In this document: one piece after another, positions 34,024 through 41,209 of the stretch | Numbering within the stretch: the stretch's first letter is position 1 | How the letters are laid out: every line of letters begins with the position of its first letter | NCBI GenBank assembly: GCA_002483445.1 | Contig: DLHY01000030.1 | Span: 124,001-188,000 of the forward strand | Direction of reading: 5' to 3' | Length of the DNA stretch: 64,000 nt | Source of the DNA: Blastocatellia bacterium UBA7656 | Lineage (GTDB): Bacteria; Acidobacteriota; Blastocatellia; UBA7656 | Notes under the pieces: model-generated | What the model saw: only the letters and a program-made list of their open reading frames with translations | Told to the model about the DNA's origin: nothing | Databases searched by the model: none | Made by a program: the position numbers and the translations under genes

Positions 34024-34544
34024 CTTCTTTACCTCCGATGGCTGTCGATCACAGCCGGATATTTTGTCAGGTTCTCGCATTAGACGGAAACAGAAGATGA
34101 TTTCTTCCATTTTAATCGCGACGCAGATGTCTGACTCAACGCGGAAAGCCATGAGGCAATCGAAATAAAACGGCCCAGGCAAGAACAGATGCTCACTCGA
34201 CTGCCGTCGAGATGGGCTATCATCAGGAAGACTACAATCCTTCAGGATTACAGCGCGCATCTTGACGCCGCCAGACAACTTCAGTACATTGAGTGCGGCC
34301 TGATAGCAGATCGAACAGCAACTCGCAATGAGTGAGATTTCATGAATCAGGCGCTCGATTGATTTGAATTGAAAATACTGCAAACGCGCAGGCTTCGACA
34401 TCCCATTCACCGATTCGTCGCTCTTCCGGCTGAAGGAATCGTATACGTCTTCATAAAGCGCGCACCTCCGGTCACGGAATCAACGGGCCGGACTTCTGTT
34501 AAACAATCGATCCCCGGCAGATCGCAAGCGATGTGGAGGCCCCC
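34024..34544. other. Divergent intergenic region, 521 bases
   Basis: It separates the minus-strand permease unit from the plus-strand TPR gene and must hold both promoters. Open frames on the minus strand continue through it but read as low-quality sequence. No strong promoter, repeat or RNA element is recognisable to me. Confidence 0.5.
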
Positions 34545-35804
34545 ATGTTTGAAAACACTTTTTGCAAGCTCACATCACTGAGCCTGCTCGCTCTCCTGAT
34601 GCCTGCCGCGCCGCAAGGCCCGACGCCCGGATTCACGCGAATCGAAGGCGCGGTTTATGTGAGGCAGGCCAACGGCAAGCGGGTTCACGCACGAGGCGCG
34701 ACAGTCGAAATTTATCGCATGGATGTCAAACGTCGATGGGAAGCCAGAAGCGATAACACAGGCATTTACGTCAAGCACGGACTCCTGCGCTACGGCAGGT
34801 ATCTCATCATCGTATCCGGTTCGGGGATACGGCCCGCGTTCGTCGCGAACATAGAGCCGAGTTCCGATATCACTATCGTAAATATCTCCGCCGAGCCGGG
34901 CGACGGCAGCCGCCTTTCTTTCGACGAAGCGCTGCGCCTCATTTCCAGAGAACAGCCGGCCGCAGAGCCGGCCACGCCGCGCCCTGTGCCTGCGATAATC
35001 GAATTGAATCAGGAGAAACTCTCCGCCGCAATTGGGCGACTCGAAGCGAAAGGCGATCAGTCGGCTATGGTCGAAGCCGTAGCGAAAGCGCGCTCGAATT
35101 ATGAGATGGGGATAGAGTCGTTGAAAGCGGGCGAGTATGAAGCGGCGCTCGCAGGGTTCGAGCAGGCTGCGGCTTTCGATTCTTCAGCCGACGCGGAACT
35201 GGCCGAGTTGACTTTCAAGGCGCACGCGCTGGTTGCAGAGACTCGTTTCCTGATAGGCTCGATGAATCTGGCAGCGAAGAATCTCGACGCAGCAAGGCCG
35301 CATCTTGAACAGGCATTTCAGCGCATCACGCAGGCCATACATTTAGCTTCACCTGAAAACAGCGCGACGGATGATCTGCTGATGTTTTACGGGATTCTGG
35401 GAAAGAGCGCGCGGATGCTCGTGGCCTTCTTCGGCGCAGTCAAAGAAGTCGATCCCGCAGTGCGCCTGCTCGAACGAGCCGCCGCGTTGGATGAGCAGAC
35501 CCGGAGTCGCTGGTTGAGCATCATCGGCGATATCGATAACGGGGCGGCGCGCATAAGCGAAGCGGCAATGGCTTACAAACGCGCACTTGTGGCGAATCCT
35601 CAGAATGCGGATGCGCTTTACAACCTGAGCATGATTTTGCTTTCTTCTGAGGCGAAGGATTCGCTTCAGCAGGCGGCGAATCTGTTGAGCGATTTTCTGA
35701 GCGTCGCGCCCGACGATGAGCGGGCGACGGGCGCACGGGTGGCGATTGAACTGCTCGAACGTCAGCACAAAATCACTCCGCAGGCGGTGGCGAAACGCCG
35801 TTAG
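34545..35804 (+). CDS. Carboxypeptidase-regulatory-like/TPR protein
   Basis: A 419-residue protein. A hydrophobic N-terminus (FENTFCKLTSLSLLALLMPAAPQG) looks like a signal peptide. Residues 25-110 form a carboxypeptidase regulatory-like beta domain (IEGAVYVRQANGKRVHARGATVEIYRMD, then NTGIYVKHGLLRYGRYLIIVSG). The rest is helical with TPRs (GEYEAALAGFEQAAAFDS, ISEAAMAYKRALVANPQNADALYNLSMIL). The ATG at 34545 is chosen because GGAGG lies six bases upstream. It is probably periplasmic and structural or scaffold-like. It is transcribed divergently from the permease and followed by the DUF1992 gene after 53 bases. Confidence 0.75.
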   Translation: MFENTFCKLTSLSLLALLMPAAPQGPTPGFTRIEGAVYVRQANGKRVHARGATVEIYRMDVKRRWEARSDNTGIYVKHGLLRYGRYLIIVSGSGIRPAFVANIEPSSDITIVNISAEPGDGSRLSFDEALRLISREQPAAEPATPRPVPAIIELNQEKLSAAIGRLEAKGDQSAMVEAVAKARSNYEMGIESLKAGEYEAALAGFEQAAAFDSSADAELAELTFKAHALVAETRFLIGSMNLAAKNLDAARPHLEQAFQRITQAIHLASPENSATDDLLMFYGILGKSARMLVAFFGAVKEVDPAVRLLERAAALDEQTRSRWLSIIGDIDNGAARISEAAMAYKRALVANPQNADALYNLSMILLSSEAKDSLQQAANLLSDFLSVAPDDERATGARVAIELLERQHKITPQAVAKRR

Positions 35805-35857
35805 CAAATCGAGACGGAAGCGTTTGCATCGGCCTTGAGGCTGGTTAAGCTGTGAGT

Positions 35858-36190
35858 ATGTCTTGGGAAAAGCTTGTCGAGCAGAAGATTCAGGAAGCGA
35901 TGGCCGCTGGCGAGTTCGACGATTTGCCGGGGAAGGGCAAGCCTCTGGATTTGAGCGCGTATTTCGCCACGCCTGAAGAAGTACGGGTGTCCAATTCGAT
36001 TTTGAGGAATGCAGGCATAGTTCCCGAAGAGGTGCAATTGCTCGGAGAGATAGCGAAGCTGAAAGAATCTCTCGAAGGATGCGCGGACGACGGGCGAAGG
36101 AAAGAGATCAGCCGGAAGATCGACGAGTTGACATTGAAGTACAATTTGTTGAGAGAGCATTCGAAAGGAAGCGGCAAGCGGCGCTTTTAG
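35858..36190 (+). CDS. DUF1992 (DnaJ subfamily C28-like) protein
   Basis: A 110-residue protein with the DUF1992 pattern: VEQKIQEAMAAGEFDDLPGKGKPLDLS, then RVSNSILRNAGIVPEEVQLLGEI and a helical REISRKIDELTLKYN region. The family is widespread, cytoplasmic and lacks a J domain in bacteria. Its biochemical role is unknown. A GTG two codons upstream (35852) is an alternative start. It follows the TPR gene on the same strand and may be read through from it. Confidence 0.85.
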   Translation: MSWEKLVEQKIQEAMAAGEFDDLPGKGKPLDLSAYFATPEEVRVSNSILRNAGIVPEEVQLLGEIAKLKESLEGCADDGRRKEISRKIDELTLKYNLLREHSKGSGKRRF

Positions 36191-36248
36191 CCTCGCGTAT
36201 TTGAGTAAAGAAAAGCAGGCTAGTAAAATCCTCGCTAGAGATTGAAAC

Positions 36249-36494
36249 ATGGAAACGAGAACATTACGCGCTCATTTTGATGGCGACCGGATTCTGATAG
36301 ACGAGCCTTATGAACTCGAACTCGACACTGAGCTACTTATCACCGTATTGCCGAAAGTTTCTGATGAAGAGCGCGAGGATTGGGTGAGGCTTTCGCTGGA
36401 AAGTCTGGCGCGGGCTTACAGCGATGATGAGCCTGAGTATTCGCAGGACTCGATCAAAGAGGCGAACCCGGAATATGTCGGAGAAAGTTGTTGA
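36249..36494 (+). CDS. Orphan antitoxin-like protein
   Basis: An 81-residue protein. The first half is beta-rich (RTLRAHFDGDRILIDEPYELELDTELLITVLP) as in AF2212/AbrB-like antitoxin N-termini, where a short barrel is followed by EP..L and V.P. The second half is WVRLSLESLARAYSDDEPEYSQDSIKEANPEY, a pattern I associate with the helical tail of such antitoxins. The expected toxin gene would follow directly. Instead, 240 bases without a gene lead to the CHAT-HD gene, with a promoter overlapping the stop codon. The toxin seems to have been lost, perhaps when the island was inserted. Confidence 0.6.
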   Translation: METRTLRAHFDGDRILIDEPYELELDTELLITVLPKVSDEEREDWVRLSLESLARAYSDDEPEYSQDSIKEANPEYVGESC

Positions 36495-36520
36495 AAAACA
36501 TCCTACCGTTGTGATATATA
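36491..36520 (+). promoter_or_regulatory. Promoter of the CHAT-HD island
   Basis: TTGAAA, 18 bases, TATATA (gtgatatata context), starting on the last bases of the antitoxin gene. It resembles the promoter at 28437-28465 in both boxes and flanks (ttgttgaa ... tgtgatatat ... cctgc). The leader to the ATG is about 205 bases. Confidence 0.5.
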
Positions 36521-36734
36521 GCACCTGCGATCATTCGATACGGCCCGTTATATTCGACAGAGAGCAGCGACACCACCGGGCGATGAAACTCTGATTTGAC
36601 AGCACGAACAAAAGCTTATGGGTGGATAAGTTTGAAAACAAATCTTCTCAACTATTCAATCCACGGCTGACAGAACACCAGATTCCAAGTAAATAGATGA
36701 ACAACAATTCCCGCTTTAGAAAAAAGGTAAACCA

Positions 36735-38858
36735 ATGAAAAGAACAATTTTGGTTCTGGCGGCTAATCCCAAAGACATGGACAGACTTCAGTTGGGCGAA
36801 GAAGTTCGTAAAATCGAGGAGGCCCTGCAAATAGCAAAAAATCGAGACGAATTTGAACTCAAGTCAGTTTTTGCACCACGTCAAGAAGATGTTCGAAGAG
36901 CTATGTTCGATTTGAAGCCTAACATCGTGCATTTCTGTGGGCATGGAGCGGGACAAGATGGCATCGCATTTGAAGATGAAGGAGGAAATGCCATGTTTGT
37001 TGGCTCAGACGCTCTTGCGGGATTCTTTAGACTGTTCGCGGGCACAGTGAAATGCATTGTTCTAAACGCTTGCTATTCAGAAGTTCAAGCCAAAGTTATT
37101 GCACAACACATCAATTATGTGATCGGCATGAAGAAAGACATAGTAGACGAAGCCGCCATCAAATTTGCAGTCGCTTTCTATGACGCACTGGGAGCCGGAA
37201 TGGATTTCGATTTTGCGTACAAACTTGCGTGTAATGCTATCGAGTGGGCAAATTTATCAGATGATTTGATACCCAAACTGTTAGGCAACATCGTGAGGGA
37301 TGATACTGATTGGATAACCAACGCTGATAAGGTAATAGAGACTATTCCACATGACAACGACCATTTTGGCGTATTCAAGGAGCATGTAGAGCGAGTAAAA
37401 CAAATACTGAATAAGTTTATCCTTCCTGTTCTGGGAAAGCCTTTGTCTGAGCTTGAGAAAAAGATACTCTACAGTGCTGTGGAACTTCATGATATTGGAC
37501 TTGCCAATCCAAGGACGGAGAATAACCCTGGTGGCCCTGTAGAGCGCCTGTCTGAGATAAAGAATGTTCGGGAACACCATGCGAAGTTAAGCTCTGATTT
37601 CGTTATGGAATATTATGAACAGTTGAATATACCTGACCTTGCTATGGCCAGCATTGTAGCGCGCCTCTGCAACCGCCACAGAAGAGTAGACTATGTCCGC
37701 CAGTATTTTAAAGCGAAATCAGAGAGCGATATGAGGGTTCAGTTGCTGGCCTCATTGCTTAAACTGGCCGATGCTTTAGACTCGACAAAGAAAACAGTGG
37801 AAATCATTAACCCAGGTATTTACACAAGGCTGCCTGAAGAAGATAAAAAGCGGTTGGATGTTTGTCGTCTCATTAATAGTATCTCCCCGCTTCATGCTGA
37901 GCCTGCAATTCGGATATTCGGGCTTCTTCCTGATGATGGGTATTTAGAGGAGAATAAAAAGAAGCTGTTGCAAAGAGCTCTTGAGATTTTTAGTGATCTC
38001 TTCGCAGTTATGCCGTTTACCTTAGAAGCAGGCCTGCCTTGGTGTTTGGTGGATATCTATGACAATAGAATGGAGGTGGATGGCCCAACTTTATGGAAAG
38101 AGTGGTGGAAATCAGTCAAAGCAACAGATATACGATATAATGACCCCAACGATATCGCTGAGCAATTGAAGGTTCGTACTGTGCCAATTATGGATAGGGA
38201 GGATACAGTAACAGTCCTTAAAAAAATCCGTGAGCAAACTAAGTGTCCACTGCCTCCCATAGAAGGGAGGGGGTCTCTACCCACTATAACTCCGATCTAT
38301 CCAATTAATAGCCCTCAAGGCAGCATTGGTTTTATTGATACCCTCGGCTTGGCAGAAAAGCACATTGAGATATTTGGCTCCGATGGGTACACTTACCCAC
38401 AAAGAGTGCTGGATAAACTAGAAATGAAATTACTCTCAAGCCCACCTGTGAAAGTGACCCTTTTCCTTTTGTCGCCTGAAGTCCTACATGAACTGGAGGG
38501 GGAACGAACGAAGCTTAACCTTGATGGATTTCGCCATAAAATGGATCAAGCTCGACAAAAATGGAAAGACTGGTCGCTCCAACTTCGGGAGGAACGCAAA
38601 CATGATCAGGACTGGCTCGACAGCCTAGAAAAACACTTTGAAATCATCTTCGTGAATGAAATTGAACTTGCTCATCTGCATGGTAGCTTACTCGTAGATG
38701 ACAAAATCCTGAGGGTGAACATTCATGTTCAGGGTGTGCCATCGTCAACTGGTATGATCATTCACTGTGCTGAGCCGGTGAACCTGCTGCATATGTTTCG
38801 ATATCAAGCCCGCCTCATGCGTGCTTCCGGCAAACAATGGATACCTTGGAAGGAATAG
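36735..38858 (+). CDS. CHAT caspase-like protease fused to HD domain
   Basis: A 707-residue protein in three parts. Residues 1-185 form a CHAT caspase-like domain (ILVLAANPKDMDRLQLGEEV, His70 in HFCGHG, Cys113 in LNACYS, ending FAYKLACNAIEWA), so the protease dyad is present. Residues about 205-430 match an HD-superfamily phosphohydrolase: His217 (FKEHVER), His252-Asp253 (ELHDIG), His281/282 (REHHAKL), His315 (CNRHRR) and Asp346 (KLADALD). The C-terminal 170 residues are novel to me; LHGSLLVDDKILRVNIHVQ is faintly phospholipase D-like, without the Lys. There is no signal peptide or membrane helix. CHAT proteases with effector partners occur in defence and programmed-death systems. An SDR gene follows after 15 bases. 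The sample line 37201-37260 is 40% GC, indicating acquisition. Confidence 0.8.
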   Translation: MKRTILVLAANPKDMDRLQLGEEVRKIEEALQIAKNRDEFELKSVFAPRQEDVRRAMFDLKPNIVHFCGHGAGQDGIAFEDEGGNAMFVGSDALAGFFRLFAGTVKCIVLNACYSEVQAKVIAQHINYVIGMKKDIVDEAAIKFAVAFYDALGAGMDFDFAYKLACNAIEWANLSDDLIPKLLGNIVRDDTDWITNADKVIETIPHDNDHFGVFKEHVERVKQILNKFILPVLGKPLSELEKKILYSAVELHDIGLANPRTENNPGGPVERLSEIKNVREHHAKLSSDFVMEYYEQLNIPDLAMASIVARLCNRHRRVDYVRQYFKAKSESDMRVQLLASLLKLADALDSTKKTVEIINPGIYTRLPEEDKKRLDVCRLINSISPLHAEPAIRIFGLLPDDGYLEENKKKLLQRALEIFSDLFAVMPFTLEAGLPWCLVDIYDNRMEVDGPTLWKEWWKSVKATDIRYNDPNDIAEQLKVRTVPIMDREDTVTVLKKIREQTKCPLPPIEGRGSLPTITPIYPINSPQGSIGFIDTLGLAEKHIEIFGSDGYTYPQRVLDKLEMKLLSSPPVKVTLFLLSPEVLHELEGERTKLNLDGFRHKMDQARQKWKDWSLQLREERKHDQDWLDSLEKHFEIIFVNEIELAHLHGSLLVDDKILRVNIHVQGVPSSTGMIIHCAEPVNLLHMFRYQARLMRASGKQWIPWKE

Positions 38859-38873
38859 GATGAACAACAGTCT

Positions 38874-39941
38874 ATGAGTAATAATCAACAGGGCAAGGAT
38901 AAGGAGCGAACCGTTATTATAACAGGTAGCGCGGGCTATATTGGAAAGAAGTTGATACAGGCGGTTTTGGCTTCCACATCCGCATCGGTTATTGGAATAG
39001 ATAAAATGGAGAATGATTGCATCGCACCTCGCCTCCGAACAATACGATCCGATCTTTCTCTACCCGAAGGAGAGACAATAATTCACGAAATGGGAGACAG
39101 GCTGCATGATGCAGCAATCATTCACCTATCTGGTTTATTTGTGAAAGACGTGGCGTTGAGCTGGCAGATATCGCCAATTGAGTATGAGAGAGATAATCTT
39201 ATCACCACTCAACGACTGGTTAATGCAGTGCTACAGTCCGGATACAGGCCCGCGCTATTTGTCTTTTCTTCGACAGCCTGCGTCTACGATGGAGCAAAAA
39301 TCCAACCCACACCGGTAGAGATAGCTTACCCTATTGCAGCTTACGGAGAGAGTAAACTGATGGCAGAGGCTGAATTAAAGAAGTTGGTAGGATGGGTTCG
39401 GAGTGTAGTTGTGCTGAGGCTATCAAGGATTCTAGGGATAGGAGATGCAGATGTACTGCCGCAGGATATTGTTAGCGACTTTATAGAAAAAATGGCTTTG
39501 GCAGATGTTGCCAATGTATCCTGTCTGATCGGGAGCGGATCGGAAGTTCGGCCATATATTCATATTGAAGATGTCATAAACATTTTCTTGTCGTTATTAA
39601 AAAACTGGGATCAGGAAGGTTTTATTATTAGAAATGTAACCAGTGTAAATCCGATTAGAGTTGAGCAAATAGGGAACATTGTTGGTGAGAATCTGACTAA
39701 GGCGGGATTGCTCCAGAACAAGCTGCATCTCGACATTCGCTCGCGGGTTAAAACCCGGGTACCAATTCTGTATCCCCAACCATACCAGGAATTTCAGCCT
39801 ATTAGTGATTCTTCCGAAGATGTCGTAAGACAAGCAGCCAGACAATATACGATTTTGTTGAAAAAATTGGTGGACGATAGTATCTGCCCAAATTTGTTAA
39901 CTGCCGTGGAGCGAGCGCGGAAGCCAGTATTATCATTGTAA
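38874..39941 (+). CDS. Extended SDR NAD-dependent epimerase/dehydratase
   Basis: A 355-residue extended short-chain dehydrogenase/reductase. The Rossmann motif is IITGSAGYIGKKLI (TGxxGxxG, about 16-24). An acidic residue (GIDKM) follows beta-2, which favours NAD. The active site has SSTACVYDG (Ser) and YGESK (YxxxK), and RPYIHIEDVINIFL is the usual C-terminal contact. The family epimerises, dehydrates or reduces nucleotide-sugars or related metabolites. The protein has a short basic N-terminal extension and no signal peptide. It lies 15 bases downstream of the CHAT-HD gene, shares its low GC (43% in line 39481-39540), and is presumably co-transcribed. A nucleotide-sugar role in a defence or stress system is inference only. 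Confidence 0.85.
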   Translation: MSNNQQGKDKERTVIITGSAGYIGKKLIQAVLASTSASVIGIDKMENDCIAPRLRTIRSDLSLPEGETIIHEMGDRLHDAAIIHLSGLFVKDVALSWQISPIEYERDNLITTQRLVNAVLQSGYRPALFVFSSTACVYDGAKIQPTPVEIAYPIAAYGESKLMAEAELKKLVGWVRSVVVLRLSRILGIGDADVLPQDIVSDFIEKMALADVANVSCLIGSGSEVRPYIHIEDVINIFLSLLKNWDQEGFIIRNVTSVNPIRVEQIGNIVGENLTKAGLLQNKLHLDIRSRVKTRVPILYPQPYQEFQPISDSSEDVVRQAARQYTILLKKLVDDSICPNLLTAVERARKPVLSL

Positions 39942-40019
39942 AGGTAAAAGCGATATTTCGATTCGAAAAGAATCACCGGCGAACACAAGGTCAGCAATCG
40001 CAAGGTAAGAAATACGCCC

Positions 40020-40224
40020 GCTCAATGGCATCGCCTGATGAAGAGTAACGACTTCAATTCTTTTGCTGAAATCTTCCGCTGATCAGGTTGGCAAACTGAC
40101 CGTATTCAATATCGGCGGGAACAAGGCACGACTGATAGCGGCGATGCATTATAATAGAAAAAAAGTTTACATCAGGGCTATTCTTACGCATAAAGAGTGC
40201 GACGAGGATAAATGGAAGGAATGA
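40020..40224 (+). pseudogene. Frameshifted HigB-family toxin
   Basis: Two frames together give a HigB-type mRNA interferase C-terminal two thirds. QWHRLMKSNDFNSFAEIFR is in one frame, then after a one-base shift near 40076-40082 comes SADQVGKLTVFNIGGNKARL in the next, followed by YNRKKVYIRAILTHKE and the stop. The VFNIGGNK and LTHKE..D..KW blocks are diagnostic of PF09907-like HigB. The N-terminal 30 residues are not recognisable. The gene ends four bases before the antitoxin ATG. Confidence 0.75.
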
Positions 40225-40227
40225 GAG

Positions 40228-40458
40228 ATGGAGAATCTTGATATAGAAAAAGCAATGGATGCGTGGGCTCCTCTGGCAGGAACTGTTTTCGTTCCGCATA
40301 CGGAAGAGGAATATAACCGGATAGTAGCCCTGCTCGACACGTTGATCGATGAAGTCGATGAAGATGAGAGCCATCCGCTTGCCTCGATGATGGAAATACT
40401 CGGTGTGCTTGTAGAGCATTATGAAAATGCTCATGTGCCTGAACTCGCAGGCGAGTAG
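40228..40458 (+). CDS. HigA-like antitoxin without HTH
   Basis: A 76-residue acidic protein (EEEYNRIVALLDTLIDEVDEDESHPLASMMEILGVLVEHYE). This EYxRxVxLLDxLIDxVGEDExHPLxxLMexLGxLIexYE pattern is the dimerisation part of HigA-type antitoxins, usually followed by a helix-turn-helix. Here the protein ends in HVPELAGE before any such domain, as in the common short form. It follows the HigB remnant by three bases and is the only intact half of the module. It may still bind HigB toxins from elsewhere. Confidence 0.75.
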   Translation: MENLDIEKAMDAWAPLAGTVFVPHTEEEYNRIVALLDTLIDEVDEDESHPLASMMEILGVLVEHYENAHVPELAGE

Positions 40459-40528
40459 GTTGCTCGCAGCTTATTCTCAAAACTCCGATGAGTGATATAA
40501 TCCCGCTCGAAGGAGACAGATACAACTT

Positions 40529-40750
40529 ATGGTAACTATAACGTTCCCAGACCGCGAAACTGAGAAGCGCGCGCTTGCCTTTCTGCTCGGACGTTTTTCG
40601 GGCCACATTCTCAAATCAGGCGAGCATTTAGTCCCGGAAGCAGCTTTAGAAGCTCTCGCAGATCAGAACATCACTTTTACAGTTAAGGGCAAGACGACTT
40701 ATGAGCAGCAGATGGCGGCGATTCGAGGTTCTGCTTCCCCTACAGTTTAA
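40529..40750 (+). CDS. Conserved small hypothetical, 73 aa
   Basis: A GAAGGAG site precedes the ATG. The protein starts MVTITFPDRETEKRALAFLLGRFSG and continues HLVPEAALEALADQNITFTVKG, a compact alpha/beta pattern with no signal peptide. I recognise it only as a conserved small protein of unknown function that precedes a partner gene. Its last 50 bases overlap the next gene in another frame, which points to coupled translation and a two-component module, possibly of toxin-antitoxin type. Confidence 0.6.
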   Translation: MVTITFPDRETEKRALAFLLGRFSGHILKSGEHLVPEAALEALADQNITFTVKGKTTYEQQMAAIRGSASPTV

Positions 40751-41021
40751 TGATGGTCGAGAAGTTCCGGGTGAATGGTTGGCTGACGCAGTTCTGGAAA
40801 TCGTGGATCAATTCGGCGCGGCCAGTTACGAAACTCAGAAAGTCGAAGGCCACTGGCGTCACGGAGGAATATTTTACCGGGATAATCTGGTGCGGCTCAT
40901 CGTTGATGTTCCGGATTCGGCTAAGAACCGTAGGTGGATGAAGGAGTTTAAGGAACGGTGGAGAGAAAAGCTTGAACAAGTTGAGCTTTGGATGGTAAGC
41001 CATCGCATAGAGATTGAATAG
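40701..41021 (+). CDS. Conserved hypothetical partner, 106 aa
   Basis: The protein reads RRFEVLLPLQFNDGREVPGEWLADAVLEIVDQFGAASYETQ, then GHWRHGGIFYRDNLVRLIVDVPD and KERWREKLEQVELWMVSHRIEI. I recall similar proteins of about 100 residues in Acidobacteria and cyanobacteria, following the 73-residue type gene and of unknown function. The last two strands are well conserved in memory (LxxRFxQxxIWxxxxxIEV). It begins inside the upstream gene (50-base overlap). There is no signal peptide or membrane helix. Confidence 0.6.
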   Translation: MSSRWRRFEVLLPLQFNDGREVPGEWLADAVLEIVDQFGAASYETQKVEGHWRHGGIFYRDNLVRLIVDVPDSAKNRRWMKEFKERWREKLEQVELWMVSHRIEIE

Positions 41022-41209
41022 ACCTGAACTCGCAGACGAATAGGCTGCCTGCAACGCGGTCTACAGCCTTCATCCATCGAGGCCGCTGATTCAAAACGTC
41101 TCTCGAAAGAACAACACACCGAGAATTTCCCTCTTCTACTCTTTGAACTTTTCGCGGTTTATGACAATCTATTCTCTCAACGCCTGATCTCTTCACGGGA
41201 GGAATTACC

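Noticed and set aside
34024..34410. Upstream extension of the small 51-codon frame to 180 codons
   Set aside because: The extra 129 codons have no recognisable features, whereas the internal ATG has a ribosome site and begins a hydrophobic segment.
38280..38858. C-terminal part of the CHAT-HD protein as a phospholipase D domain
   Set aside because: Only an HGSLLVDD string resembles HxKxxxxD, and the Lys is missing. Kept as unknown.
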